Assembly: GCA_028284045.1 (NCBI GenBank)
Contig: JANQSN010000057.1
Coordinates: 1 to 64,000, forward strand
Direction of reading: 5' to 3'
Source of the DNA: Alphaproteobacteria bacterium
GTDB taxonomy: Bacteria > Pseudomonadota > Alphaproteobacteria > DSM-16000 > Inquilinaceae
DNA length: 64,000 bases
This document shows positions 18,491-27,007 of this stretch, in pieces. Numbering within the stretch: the stretch's first letter is position 1; each line of letters begins with the position of its first letter. A program made the position numbers and the translations under genes. Below the pieces are notes generated by a model, which had not been told where the DNA came from, did no database searches, and was given only the letters and a program-made list of their open reading frames with translations.

Positions 18491-19234
18491 TTGCCAGACA
18501 CCTTTTTGCCCCTCCTGGACGGCCGACTCTACGGCGCCGTCGCGGCCGTAATGGCGGCCGGCCTGGCGCGCGGCTTCTCCGGGTTCGGCGCGGCCATGGT
18601 GATCATGCCGACCCTGGGCGGGCTCTACAGCCCCGTCGTCGCCTTCGTCGTCTTGACCCTGGTCGACGCCGTGGCGCCGCTGCCCCTGTTGGCCGACGCC
18701 ATGCGGCGGTGCCGCTGGCGCGACATCGCCTGGCTGCTGCTGCCCTACGGGGCGATGCTGCAGATCGGCATCGCCATCCTGGCGTCCGGCGACCCGCTGA
18801 GCCTGCGCCTGGCGACCGTGGCGATCATTCTGGTGGCCGTCGCCGCGATCGCGTCCGGCTGGCGCTACCACCGCCGCCCACGCCCCGTGGAGACCGTGGC
18901 GATCGGTGGCGTCGCCGGCCTGACCGGCGGCGCCACCGGCATCGGGGGACCGCCGGTGATCCTGTTCTGGCTGGGCGGGCAGGACGATGGCCCGGTGGTG
19001 CGGGCGAACGTGATCGTCTTCTTCTTCCTGACCTCGATCTTCTCCATCGCGACGCTGCTCAGCCGCGACCTGCTGACGGCGGAGGCGACGACGCTGGCGC
19101 TAGTCTTGATGCCGGCTTACGCGCTGGCAATCCTATCCGGTGCGGTATTGTATCGGCGGACCCGGGCGGCCCTGTTCCGGCGGATCGTGCTGGCGCTGGT
19201 GGCCTTGGTCGCCGTCGCCAGCCTCGCGTTGTAG
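18491..19234 (+). CDS. TSUP (TauE/SafE) family membrane permease
   Basis: A 247-aa protein with about eight hydrophobic segments in two homologous halves. The first half has GFSGFGAAMVIMPTLGGLY and the second GLTGGATGIGGPPVILFWL, the paired Gly-rich motifs of the family. TSUP proteins move sulfite, sulfonates or other organic anions. The start is TTG at 18491; no in-frame ATG lies nearer. Nothing nearby indicates the substrate. Confidence 0.85.
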   Translation: MPDTFLPLLDGRLYGAVAAVMAAGLARGFSGFGAAMVIMPTLGGLYSPVVAFVVLTLVDAVAPLPLLADAMRRCRWRDIAWLLLPYGAMLQIGIAILASGDPLSLRLATVAIILVAVAAIASGWRYHRRPRPVETVAIGGVAGLTGGATGIGGPPVILFWLGGQDDGPVVRANVIVFFFLTSIFSIATLLSRDLLTAEATTLALVLMPAYALAILSGAVLYRRTRAALFRRIVLALVALVAVASLAL

Positions 19235-19331
19235 GCGAGGCTGGCGCGGGTGGACATCGCACGGCGCGGCTTGGCGGCCCGCAACGACCGGACCATATAG
19301 ACCCTGTCTATTCGAGCCTTTGGAGAGTGGC

Positions 19332-21173
19332 ATGACGGAAAAGGCCAGCGCCATCGACGCCCAGCCGATCGCCGGCGGGACGGAGGATCTCGGCAGCCTT
19401 CCGGAATGGGACCTCAGCCATCTCTATGCCGGACCGGACGACGCGCAGCTCGCCGCCGACCTGGACGGGGCGGAGCAGACCGCACGGCAGTTCGGCCAGA
19501 AACTTGCCGGCGCCATCGCCACGCTGGACGGGGACGCGCTCGCCGCCGCGATCGCCCGCTACGAGACGATCGACGAAACGCTCAGCCGGGTGATGAGCTA
19601 CGCCTATCTGGTCTATGCCGCCGACGTCGCCGACTCGGCGCGCGGGCGGTTCCTGCAATCCTGTCAGGAACGAGTCACCCAGATCTCCAGCCACCTGTTG
19701 TTCTTCACCTTGGAGATGAACCGGCTGGACCAAACCCATGTCGACGAACGGGTGGCGGAGTCTGCCGCGCTGAAGCGCTACGCGCCGTGGCTGCGCGATA
19801 TCCGGGCCACGGCACCGCATCAGCTCTCCGACGAGCTGGAGCGGCTGTTGCACGAGAAGGCGGTCGCCGGCCGCAGCGCCTGGGTCCGGCTGTTCGACGA
19901 GACCATCGCCAGCCTGCGCTTTCCGGTCGGCGAGGAGACGTTGACGCTGTCGGAGACGCTGAACTGCCTGACCGACCGCGACGGGACGCGGCGCAGCGCC
20001 GCGGCCCAGGCGGTCAGCGGCGTGTTGAAGAACCAGGAACGGCTGTTCTCGCTGATCACCAACACGCTGGCGAAGGACAAGCAGATCGAGGACGGCTGGC
20101 GCCGCTTCGAGCGGCCGTGGTCGGCGCGCAACCTGGCCAACCATGTCGAGGACGCGGTGGTCGATGCGCTGCTGACCGCGGTGCGCGCCGCCTATCCGCG
20201 GCTGTCGCACCGCTACTACGCGCTGAAGGCGCGGTGGTTCGGCGGCGAGCGCCTGGCCTTCTGGGACCGCAATGCGCCGCTGCCGGACGACGATGACCAG
20301 ACCATCACCTGGGGCGAGGCGGAGCGGATCGTGCTAGGCGCCTATGGGCGGTTCTCGCCCGACCTCGCCGATATCGGCCGGCGGTTCTTCCGCGAAGGCT
20401 GGATCGACGCACCGGTCCGGCCGGGCAAGGCGCCGGGCGCCTTCTCCCACGCCACGGTGCCCAGCGTGCATCCCTACATCCTGCTGAACTACCACGGCAA
20501 ATCGCGCGACGTGATGACGCTGGCGCATGAGCTGGGCCACGGCGTGCACCAGGTGCTGGCAGCCGGGCAAGGCCATCTGTTGTCCGACACGCCGCTGACG
20601 CTGGCGGAGACGGCCAGCGTGTTCGGCGAGATGCTGACCTTCCGCGCTCTGCTCGACCAGGAGAGCGATCCGCGCCGGCGCCGCGCGCTGCTCGCCGCCA
20701 AGGTCGAGGACATGCTGAACACCGTGGTGCGGCAGATCGCCTTCTTCGACTTCGAGCGCCAGGTCCATGTCGAACGGCGCGACGGCGAGCTGTCGGCGGA
20801 AAGGCTCGGCGAGATCTGGATGGGCGTGCAGCGCGAGAGCCTGGGCCCGGCGCTGTCCTTCGACGAGGGTTATGCCGGCTGGTGGGCCTATATCCCGCAC
20901 TTCATCCACTCGCCGTTCTATGTCTATGCCTATGCCTTCGGCGACTGCCTGGTAAACTCCCTCTACGCGCTCTATCTCAGGGCGGAGGGCGGCTTCGCCG
21001 AGCGCTACATCGACATGTTGCGCGCCGGCGGCAGCAAGCGGCACAAGGAGTTGCTTGCACCGTTCGGGCTGGACGCGACGGATCCCGGCTTCTGGGACAA
21101 CGGGCTGACGGTCATCGCCGGTCTGATCGAAGAGCTGGAGACGCTCGACCGACAGGCCGGCGCGAGCGCTTGA
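19332..21173 (+). CDS. pepF: Oligoendopeptidase F (M3 family)
   Basis: A 613-aa zinc metallopeptidase that cleaves short peptides in the cytoplasm. The zinc motif HELGH is at 399-403 (LAHELGHGVH), with the third ligand region ETASVFGEML about 27 residues later. The N-terminal helical domain and a C-terminal FIHSPFYVYAYAFG segment match the PepF/M3 group. ATG at 19332 follows GGAGAG. The next gene starts 44 bp downstream and is likely co-transcribed. Confidence 0.93.
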   Translation: MTEKASAIDAQPIAGGTEDLGSLPEWDLSHLYAGPDDAQLAADLDGAEQTARQFGQKLAGAIATLDGDALAAAIARYETIDETLSRVMSYAYLVYAADVADSARGRFLQSCQERVTQISSHLLFFTLEMNRLDQTHVDERVAESAALKRYAPWLRDIRATAPHQLSDELERLLHEKAVAGRSAWVRLFDETIASLRFPVGEETLTLSETLNCLTDRDGTRRSAAAQAVSGVLKNQERLFSLITNTLAKDKQIEDGWRRFERPWSARNLANHVEDAVVDALLTAVRAAYPRLSHRYYALKARWFGGERLAFWDRNAPLPDDDDQTITWGEAERIVLGAYGRFSPDLADIGRRFFREGWIDAPVRPGKAPGAFSHATVPSVHPYILLNYHGKSRDVMTLAHELGHGVHQVLAAGQGHLLSDTPLTLAETASVFGEMLTFRALLDQESDPRRRRALLAAKVEDMLNTVVRQIAFFDFERQVHVERRDGELSAERLGEIWMGVQRESLGPALSFDEGYAGWWAYIPHFIHSPFYVYAYAFGDCLVNSLYALYLRAEGGFAERYIDMLRAGGSKRHKELLAPFGLDATDPGFWDNGLTVIAGLIEELETLDRQAGASA

Positions 21174-21217
21174 CGGATACACTCCCAAACGACGGCTCGA
21201 AGGGCCGAGGGCGGACC

Positions 21218-22573
21218 ATGGCGGCGGAAGAGAACAGCCTCGGCGGTCGGTTGCGTCGCTATGCCCGGGTCTCCGGGTCGATGAGCGGGCTGGCGGCGCG
21301 CATGGCCGGCGAACGCTATCTCGGCATCAAGTATGAGCGCGAGAAGCATGCCGCCGACCTGAAGGAGGCGCTGGGCGGCCTGCGCGGACCGCTGGTGAAG
21401 GTGGCGCAGATGCTGGCCACCATCCCGGAGGCGATTCCCCAGGAATATGTCAGCGAGCTGCAGCAGCTTCAGTCCAACGCGCCCCCGATGGGCTGGGTGT
21501 TCGTGCGCCGGCGCATGGCGGCGGAGCTCGGCACGGCGTGGCAGGGCCAGTTCGCCAGCTTCGAGCGGGAGGCCGCCGCCGCCGCCTCCCTGGGCCAGGT
21601 GCACAAGGCGGTGCACCATGACGGCCGGCTGCTAGCCTGCAAGCTGCAATACCCGAACATGCAGTCGGCGGTGGAGGCCGACCTCAATCAGCTTCGGGTG
21701 ATCCTCTCGCTGTTCGAGCGCTACGACAAGGCGATCTCGACCCGCCAGATCCATACCGAGATCTCCGCCCGCCTGCGCGAGGAGTTGGACTACAATCTGG
21801 AAGGCCGCCATTGCGAGCTGTACCGAGCCATGCTCGCCGACGAGGCCGGGGTGCATGTCCCGACCGTGGTGGACGACCTGTCGACCGGCCGCCTCTTGAC
21901 CTCGACCTGGCTGGAAGGCCAGCCGATCCTGCAGATCGACGAAGACGATATCGAACGGCGCAATCAGGTCGCGATGAACCTGTTCCGGGCGTGGTACGTG
22001 CCGCTCTACTACTACGGCGTGATCCATGGCGACCCGCATCTCGGCAACTATTCCGCCCGGCCGGATCACAGCCTGAACCTGCTGGACTTCGGCTGCGTGC
22101 GGGTGTTCCCGCCCTCCTTCATCAGCGGCGTCATCGAGCTCTACCGCGCCCTGCAGACCGACGACCGGGACCGTGCGGCGCATGCCTACGGCATCTGGGG
22201 CTTCCGCAACCTGACCAACGAACTGGTGGACGTGCTAACGGTCTGGGCGCGCTTCCTCTATGCCCCGGTGCTGGACGACAAGGTGCGCCCCATCGGCGAG
22301 ACCAACAACGGCGTGTTCGGCCGCGAGATCGCCGCGGGCGTGCATGCCCGGCTGAAGGAGGTCGGCGGCGTGGAGGTGCCGCGCGAGTTCGTCTTCATGG
22401 ACCGGGCGGCGCTGGGCCTCGGCTCGGTATTCATCCATCTGAAGGCGGAGATCAACTGGTACCGCCTGTTCAACGAGCTGATCGCCGATTTCGATCTCGA
22501 CGCCCTGTCCCGGCGCCAGGCAGAGATGCTGCAGCGCCACGACGTGCCGCTCGCCCCGCCCTACGCCGCCTGA
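21218..22573 (+). CDS. ABC1/UbiB-family atypical protein kinase
   Basis: A 451-aa ADCK/UbiB-like kinase. The family signature KxGQ appears as KVAQM in GPLVKVAQMLATIP; the Ala-rich nucleotide loop is AAAAASLGQVHKA. The catalytic HGDPHLGN begins at residue 270 and LLDFGCVRVF supplies the DFG. There is no C-terminal transmembrane pair as in true UbiB, so this is one of the soluble paralogues whose role in quinone or lipid homeostasis is not established. Confidence 0.87.
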   Translation: MAAEENSLGGRLRRYARVSGSMSGLAARMAGERYLGIKYEREKHAADLKEALGGLRGPLVKVAQMLATIPEAIPQEYVSELQQLQSNAPPMGWVFVRRRMAAELGTAWQGQFASFEREAAAAASLGQVHKAVHHDGRLLACKLQYPNMQSAVEADLNQLRVILSLFERYDKAISTRQIHTEISARLREELDYNLEGRHCELYRAMLADEAGVHVPTVVDDLSTGRLLTSTWLEGQPILQIDEDDIERRNQVAMNLFRAWYVPLYYYGVIHGDPHLGNYSARPDHSLNLLDFGCVRVFPPSFISGVIELYRALQTDDRDRAAHAYGIWGFRNLTNELVDVLTVWARFLYAPVLDDKVRPIGETNNGVFGREIAAGVHARLKEVGGVEVPREFVFMDRAALGLGSVFIHLKAEINWYRLFNELIADFDLDALSRRQAEMLQRHDVPLAPPYAA

Positions 22574-22713
22574 CGGTCCGGCCCCCACCGGCAGGGCTCA
22601 ACGCCGCCTCGACATTTGCGCCGCCGCGCCTTCATGGTAGTCAGCCCATCACCGCCCGCGGCCGGCCAGCGCCGCCGGCGCACAACAACAAGGCGTCAGG
22701 AAGGTGCCGGGGC

Positions 22714-24261
22714 ATGGGCGACTGGACCGGCGGGTACGTCACCGCCATCGACTACAGCGTCAACTTCCAGGACTTTCTGTCGCCGACGCTGTTGCGCACC
22801 GTCGCCCTGCTGAACGGTCTGGAACCGGGCCCGCTGCCGGAGCGCTACACCTATTGCGAGCTGGGCTGCGGCCACGGCACGACGCTGATCACGCTGGCGG
22901 CGACCAATCCCGACGGCGACTTCCACGGCATCGACTTCATGCCGGAGCATGTCGTCTCCGCGCGGGCGCTGGCCGCCGACGGCGGGGTTGAGAACGTCGC
23001 CTTCCACGAGGTCAGTTTCGCCGACGCCGCAGCGGGACGCGGGCCGGACCTGCCGGTCTTCGACTTCATCGTGCTGCACGGCGTCTACACCTGGGTTTCC
23101 CCGGACAACCGCGCCGCGATCCGCCGGTTCATCAACGACCGGCTGAAGCCCGGCGGCATCGTCTATGTCGGCTTCAACGCCCTGCCCGGCTGGATGGACG
23201 GGCTGGTGATCCAGAAGCTCTTGAAGATGCTGGCGGATCGCCATTGGGGGCCGCCGGAGGCGCGGATCGAGGCGGCGCTGGGTCAGCTCGAAGGCCTCGC
23301 CGACGCCGCCCCCCACGCGCTGCGCGACAGCCGGACCTTCGACTCGATCAAGGAGCTGGCACACGCCGGCCGCTTCGCCTATCTGGCGCACGAGTACCTG
23401 ACCGATCATTGGGAGCCGATGTACTTCCTGGACGTCGCCCAGGATATGGCCGATGCGCGGCTGACCTATGCCGGCACCTGCTACATGCTGGACAACTTCA
23501 ACAATCTGTCGCTGACCGACAGCCAACGCGCCCTGGTCGACCAGCTTCCGACCCCGGCGGTGCGCGAGACGGTCAAGGACTACTGCGTCAACAGCCGATT
23601 CCGCCGGGATGTCTTCGTGCGCGGGGCGCGCCGGCTGACCCCGGCGCATCGCGACGACCGGCTGCGGTCGCTGCGCCTGGCGCTGAAGGTGCCGACCGCC
23701 GGGATCCGGCTGCGCATCAAGGTCCCGGTCGGCGAGGCGACGTTGAACGAGCGGGCGTACCGGCCGATCTTCACGCGCCTCGCCGCGGGTGCTTGCACCG
23801 TCGACCAGCTTCTGGCCCTGCCGGAGATCAAGGACGGTGCCACCCTGAGCGCGGGTGAGCTGGTGGGCATGCTGATCGGCTCGCAGCAGGTCGAACCGAC
23901 ACCGCCGGCGGAGGGCCTGGCCAACCGGGCAGCAGTGCGGGCGCTCAACCGCAAGGTGGCCGAGCGGGCGTGGTACGAGGACGACGGCAGCCGCTGGGCG
24001 CTGGCCGCGCCGGGCCTGGCCAATGGCTGGGTCAGCGACACGATCGAGCGGCTGATCTATCTCGCCCTGACCTCCGGCATCGCGGCGGAGGCGGACCCCT
24101 TGGCGCGCTTCCTCGCCGGCCCCGTGCAGGCGCGCGGCTACCGCGTGGTGGCGGGCACCGCCGAGCCCGACGAGGCGACGCTGACCGCGCATCTGACCCA
24201 GACGGCGCAGCGGTTCGTGGAACGCACGCTACCGCTCTGGCGGCGTCTCGATATCCTGTGA
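22714..24261 (+). CDS. Class I SAM methyltransferase with methyltransferase regulatory domain
   Basis: A 515-aa protein. The SAM site is ELGCGHGTTLITLA (49-62), followed by the GIDFMPEHV acidic strand and FDFIVLHGVYTWV. A middle regulatory domain (about residues 215-300, with YLAHEYLTDHWEPMYF) and a C-terminal winged-helix-like part follow, the arrangement seen in bacterial protein-lysine methyltransferases of the PKMT type, first studied in rickettsial outer-membrane-protein methylation. The target here is unknown. Stands alone between an ABC1 kinase and a convergent amidase gene. Confidence 0.8.
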   Translation: MGDWTGGYVTAIDYSVNFQDFLSPTLLRTVALLNGLEPGPLPERYTYCELGCGHGTTLITLAATNPDGDFHGIDFMPEHVVSARALAADGGVENVAFHEVSFADAAAGRGPDLPVFDFIVLHGVYTWVSPDNRAAIRRFINDRLKPGGIVYVGFNALPGWMDGLVIQKLLKMLADRHWGPPEARIEAALGQLEGLADAAPHALRDSRTFDSIKELAHAGRFAYLAHEYLTDHWEPMYFLDVAQDMADARLTYAGTCYMLDNFNNLSLTDSQRALVDQLPTPAVRETVKDYCVNSRFRRDVFVRGARRLTPAHRDDRLRSLRLALKVPTAGIRLRIKVPVGEATLNERAYRPIFTRLAAGACTVDQLLALPEIKDGATLSAGELVGMLIGSQQVEPTPPAEGLANRAAVRALNRKVAERAWYEDDGSRWALAAPGLANGWVSDTIERLIYLALTSGIAAEADPLARFLAGPVQARGYRVVAGTAEPDEATLTAHLTQTAQRFVERTLPLWRRLDIL

Positions 24262-24280
24262 GCGGGGCCGCGGGCGCCGG

Positions 24281-25150
24281 TCAATCGGTAGCACCATGGC
24301 CCAGCAGGTCGCCGTAGAGGTCCGGGCGGCGGTCGCGGAAGACGCCCCAGGCCGCGCGCTGGCGGGCGATGGCGGCGAGATCGACCTCGGCCAGGATCGT
24401 CGATTCCCGGTCGGCCGGCGCCTCTGCGAGGATCTCGCCCGTCGGGCCGGCGATGAACGAGGTGCCGTAGAAGGTCTGCCGGAAGCTCGTGCCCGCCTCC
24501 ACCCCGACGCGGTTGGCCGCCACCAGCGGTAAGAGATTGGCCGCCGCGTGGCCCTGCATCACGCGCCGCCAGTGGTCGCGGCTATCCAGCACCGGGTCCT
24601 GCGGTTCGCTGCCGATGGCCGTCGGGTAGATCAGCAGCTCTGCCCCGCGCAACGCCAGGACGCGCGCCGCCTCCGGGAACCACTGGTCCCAGCAGACCGC
24701 CGCCCCGATCCGGCCGAACCGGCTGGCCGCGACGCGGAACCCGCTATCGCCCGGCGTGAAGTAGAACTTCTCCTGATAGCCGGGCCCGTCCGGGATGTGG
24801 GACTTGCGGTAGTGCGTCAGACGCCGGCCGTCGGCGTCGAACACCACCAGGCTGTTGAAGAAGGTCGTCGCCGTGCGCTCGAAGAAGCTGATCGGCAGGA
24901 CGACGCCCAGGCGGCCCGCAAGCTCGGCGAAGCGATCGAGCAGCGGGCTTGCGCCCACCGTTTCGGCCGAGTCGAACCAACCGGCGTCCTGGTCCTTGCA
25001 GAAATAGGGTGTCTGGAACAACTCCGGCAGCACGATCACCTGGGCACCGTCGCGGGCCGCGGCGGCGACTCGGTCGGCCGCCTTGGCGATATTGGCGGCG
25101 CGATCGGGCGCGCAGCTCATCTGTATCGCGGCAATACAGGTTTTCGGCAT
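24281..25150 (-). CDS. aguB: N-carbamoylputrescine amidase
   Basis: A 289-aa nitrilase-superfamily enzyme that hydrolyses N-carbamoylputrescine to putrescine in the arginine decarboxylase/agmatine route. The catalytic triad is Glu43 (LPELFQTPYF), Lys116 (YRKSHIPDGPGY) and Cys153 (VCWDQWFPEAAR); these contexts are diagnostic of AguB. ATG at 25150 gives the family length. No agmatine deiminase gene is adjacent. Converges with the methyltransferase gene with a 19-bp gap. Confidence 0.93.
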   Translation of the reverse strand: MPKTCIAAIQMSCAPDRAANIAKAADRVAAAARDGAQVIVLPELFQTPYFCKDQDAGWFDSAETVGASPLLDRFAELAGRLGVVLPISFFERTATTFFNSLVVFDADGRRLTHYRKSHIPDGPGYQEKFYFTPGDSGFRVAASRFGRIGAAVCWDQWFPEAARVLALRGAELLIYPTAIGSEPQDPVLDSRDHWRRVMQGHAAANLLPLVAANRVGVEAGTSFRQTFYGTSFIAGPTGEILAEAPADRESTILAEVDLAAIARQRAAWGVFRDRRPDLYGDLLGHGATD

Positions 25151-25705
25151 CGATGAATTCACCTCCCGCTTCGTGCGTATGCGATTCGAATACTGTAAAT
25201 CTGATTGGCTATACGGCTCCCTGGAATCGCTCCAAATACTGGGTGCTGCCAAAATGCGGCTCGGCCCTGTTCACGGCCGGAATGGTAAACCACATGATGT
25301 CAGCGCTTCCAATTCATTGGGCGACCGAACAATCGCGTCCCGTACTTCGCCTGACGCATGGCTGCCCCGCCCCGATCGCTTAATTAATTTGCATATGAAG
25401 CAAATTGGTCTACAGTGGAATGGTGTAGGAGTTTCGTAACCGGAGGTTGGCCACACCGACGCGCAACGGACCGCAAACGGTCGAAAGGGCCGGCTGAAAG
25501 CCGGGCCGGCGTCGGCAACCGATGCTCCATAACACTCACCCTGGTCGGGTGCGGCGCGGAACTCCGGAGGTCGCCTCGTGCGACAGGTCCCGAACATCGG
25601 GCCCCGTCGCGCGCGGGCCGATAGGCATGGCCGTCGGCCGGCAGCGCCTCCGCCCGACCGCCGGAAACCGCGGGGTCGCGGGATTCCGGGACGAAAGATG
25701 ATCCG
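25151..25705. other. 555-bp intergenic region, partly low-GC, upstream of marR
   Basis: No convincing gene. From about 25150 to 25440 the GC content is visibly lower than in the surrounding sequence. The region holds a near-palindromic operator-like site at 25386-25406. From 25440 onward it becomes GC-rich again and contains a perfect hairpin CCGGCT-GAA-AGCCGG at 25490-25504, inside a larger set of complementary GC stretches. If marR is transcribed from near 25420, this would be a structured leader of about 280 nt. I do not recognise a known riboswitch class. Confidence 0.6.
25386..25406. promoter_or_regulatory. MarR-type inverted repeat operator candidate
   Basis: A perfect inverted repeat, AATTTGC - 7 nt (ATATGAA) - GCAAATT, in an AT-rich island 300 bp upstream of a marR gene. 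Size and composition match MarR-family operators of the TTGCATATGCAA kind. Autoregulation of the downstream MarR is the simplest inference; it is also placed to act on the divergent aguB gene. Confidence 0.5.
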
Positions 25706-26203
25706 ATGCTCAAGAGAGACGACAGACCGACCCCGACCGTCATCGACGACGATGACGCAGGGGCGAGCGCGGACACCAGCCACTATGGCATCGCCCATCT
25801 GCTGCGCGACGCGCAGCGTGCCATGTCGCGGGCGCTGGCGATCCGCATTTCTGCCTACGGTGTATCGATCGGGCAATGGTACTTCCTGCGCGCCCTTTGG
25901 GAGCAGGACGGCCTGACTCAGCGCGAGCTCAGTCATCGAGTCGGCATGATGGAGCCGACCACCGTCACTGCCCTGAACGGCATGGAGAAGAAGGGCCTAG
26001 TCGAGCGCGTACGCAATCCGCGAGACCGGCGGAAGATGAACATCTATCTGACCGCCAAGGGCTTGTCGCTGAAAGACAAGCTCATGCCCTGCGAGGACGA
26101 GGTCAATCGCCTGGCGATCGAGGGGCTGGGCGACGAGCACGCGGAACGCCTGCGCGAAGACCTTCGCCACGTCCTGCAACGCATGGCGGACGCCGGCGAC
26201 TGA
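25706..26203 (+). CDS. MarR-family transcriptional regulator
   Basis: A 165-aa winged-helix regulator. The DNA-binding part is LTQRELSHRVGMMEPTTVTA, followed by the wing LVERVRNPRDRRKMNIYLTAKG. An acidic N-terminal tail (DDDDAGASAD) of about 25 residues precedes the dimerisation helix. It sits directly upstream of, and in the same direction as, the light-harvesting genes, with a 13-bp stem-loop and a separate promoter between them, so it is probably an independent transcript. Whether it controls the antenna genes is unknown. Confidence 0.88.
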   Translation: MLKRDDRPTPTVIDDDDAGASADTSHYGIAHLLRDAQRAMSRALAIRISAYGVSIGQWYFLRALWEQDGLTQRELSHRVGMMEPTTVTALNGMEKKGLVERVRNPRDRRKMNIYLTAKGLSLKDKLMPCEDEVNRLAIEGLGDEHAERLREDLRHVLQRMADAGD

Positions 26204-26255
26204 CGACCGGACGGTCGCCACCGCCTCGCGCGACCGCGGGCCGGCGACGGCATCC

Positions 26256-26297
26256 CTCGCTCAGACAGATGCGATCCGTCGGGTCTGTCTGAGCGAG
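26256..26297 (+). terminator. Perfect 13-bp stem-loop after marR
   Basis: CTCGCTCAGACAG at 26256-26268 and its exact complement at 26285-26297, with a 16-nt loop, 52 bp after the marR stop. There is no T-run directly after the stem, so intrinsic termination is uncertain; a Rho-dependent end, an mRNA-stabilising hairpin, or a DNA-binding site are alternatives. Confidence 0.5.
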
Positions 26298-26412
26298 CGT
26301 TGCGCGGACATTTCCCCCTCTTCCTCGGGTTCGGCGACGTCCGTCGACCAGAACCTCAGGACCGCCGTCGATCGCTGATCGGCGACCGCGGAGGGGTACC
26401 CTTTGCCGCAAC

Positions 26413-26430
26413 TGTCAATTTTACGTGACA
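26413..26430. promoter_or_regulatory. PpsR/CrtJ-type operator, TGT-N12-ACA
   Basis: TGTCAATTTTACGTGACA fits the established PpsR/CrtJ consensus TGT-N12-ACA exactly, with the outer five bases perfectly palindromic (TGTCA/TGACA). It ends 20 bp before the -35 box of the pucB1 promoter. PpsR/CrtJ represses antenna and pigment genes aerobically in purple bacteria, so the likely role is oxygen and light control of this operon. Confidence 0.75.
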
Positions 26431-26450
26431 CTTCCCTGCGTCATGATGTC

Positions 26451-26479
26451 TTGACATTCGGCTTCCTTTCACTAAGAAT
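26451..26479 (+). promoter_or_regulatory. Sigma70-like promoter of pucB1
   Basis: A consensus -35 box TTGACA at 26451-26456, a 17-nt spacer, and a -10 box AAGAAT at 26474-26479, in a locally AT-richer stretch. Predicted start near 26487, giving a leader of about 65-70 nt to the pucB1 GTG. Confidence 0.6.
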
Positions 26480-26553
26480 CCTAAGGTCCCCTGCAGTCCT
26501 CTCCGCGATGGAGCAGGCCGGGCGGCGACCCGGACGCAACTTAGGAGAACTCC

Positions 26554-26718
26554 GTGGCAACAGATCTGGACGATCCGGACCGGGTATGGCCCACCGGACT
26601 GACCATCCGGGAATCGGAAGAGATCCATAAGCACATCATCGACGGTGCGCGGGTTTTCTTCGCGATCGCCCTCTTCGCACATTTTCTGGCATTCGCCTTC
26701 TCACCTTGGGGCGGATAG
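26554..26718 (+). CDS. pucB: LH2-type light-harvesting protein, beta chain (copy 1)
   Basis: A 54-aa single-span bacteriochlorophyll-binding protein of the peripheral antenna. The family pattern is clear: [20 protein letters not shown], then the transmembrane helix with His43 in FAHFLAF, the B850-type bacteriochlorophyll ligand, and a PWGG end. It aligns without gaps to LH2 beta chains over the helix and retains the Arg in GARVF that contacts B800 in known structures. Start is GTG with AGGAGA 5 nt upstream. It differs from copy 2 at only five positions (9, 24, 28, 44, 47). Confidence 0.93.
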   Translation: MATDLDDPDRVWPTGLTIRESEEIHKHIIDGARVFFAIALFAHFLAFAFSPWGG

Positions 26719-26728
26719 GAGGTAAGTC

Positions 26729-26875
26729 ATGAATCAAGGCCGTATCTGGTGCGTCGTGAACCCGACGGTGGGTCTTCCGCTGTTCCTGGGTGGCGTCGCG
26801 CTGATCTCGCTGATCGTGCATTTCTCGGTTCTGGGCAACACGGAGTGGATGGCGGCCTTCTTCCAAGGCGGCTGA
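26729..26875 (+). CDS. pucA: LH2-type light-harvesting protein, alpha chain (copy 1)
   Basis: A 48-aa antenna alpha chain, 10 bp after pucB1 with a perfect AGGAGG site. The start [12 protein letters not shown] is the LH2 alpha signature; Met1 is the B800 ligand in known LH2. His31 (LIVHF) is the B850-type ligand. An ungapped alignment to the Rhodoblastus (Rps.) acidophilus alpha chain puts Phe44-Phe45 at the positions of Tyr44 and Trp45, whose hydrogen bonds tune absorption to 850 nm. The protein ends at Gly48, without the usual C-terminal extension. Confidence 0.93.
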   Translation: MNQGRIWCVVNPTVGLPLFLGGVALISLIVHFSVLGNTEWMAAFFQGG

Positions 26876-26882
26876 TTCCCAA

Positions 26883-26941
26883 CCGATCGTCCCGGAGACG
26901 ACTGCCGATCGGGGGGGGCGGGACCCTAGCCATGCTCCCCC
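26883..26941 (+). promoter_or_regulatory. Hairpins following pucA1 (mRNA processing or stability element)
   Basis: CCGATCG (26883-26889) pairs with CGATCGG (26906-26912). An overlapping G8 run (26911-26918) can pair with CCCCC at 26937-26941. The same two-part arrangement follows pucA2. In purple bacteria a hairpin after the antenna genes stabilises the short pucBA/pufBA mRNA and reduces read-through, which is the likely role here. Confidence 0.6.
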
Positions 26942-27007
26942 ACTACCTCTGTGGCCGGACGACAGCCACGGACCAACGCCGGAGCGCTGGAACGCGGGAG
27001 CGCTAGC

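Larger units (their letters stand above)
26204..26553. other. 350-bp promoter region of the antenna operon
   Basis: No gene. In order: a 13-bp perfect stem-loop just after marR, a PpsR/CrtJ-type palindrome, a sigma70-like promoter (TTGACA, 17 nt, AAGAAT), and a leader of about 70 nt ending in the AGGAGA ribosome site of pucB1. The stretch between 26300 and 26400 shows nothing further. Confidence 0.7.

Noticed and set aside
25083-25439. Plus-strand 118-codon frame in the low-GC region before marR
   Set aside because: It overlaps the aguB start in antisense, contains the palindromic operator, and shows no conserved motif.
25440-25705. Known riboswitch in the marR leader
   Set aside because: GC hairpins are present, but I could not match the conserved core of cobalamin, SAM, TPP, glycine or c-di-GMP classes.
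26554-26875. LH1 (pufBA) rather than LH2 genes
   Set aside because: The alpha start MNQGRIW, the beta pattern [15 protein letters not shown], the nearby pucC and the absence of pufLM favour LH2.
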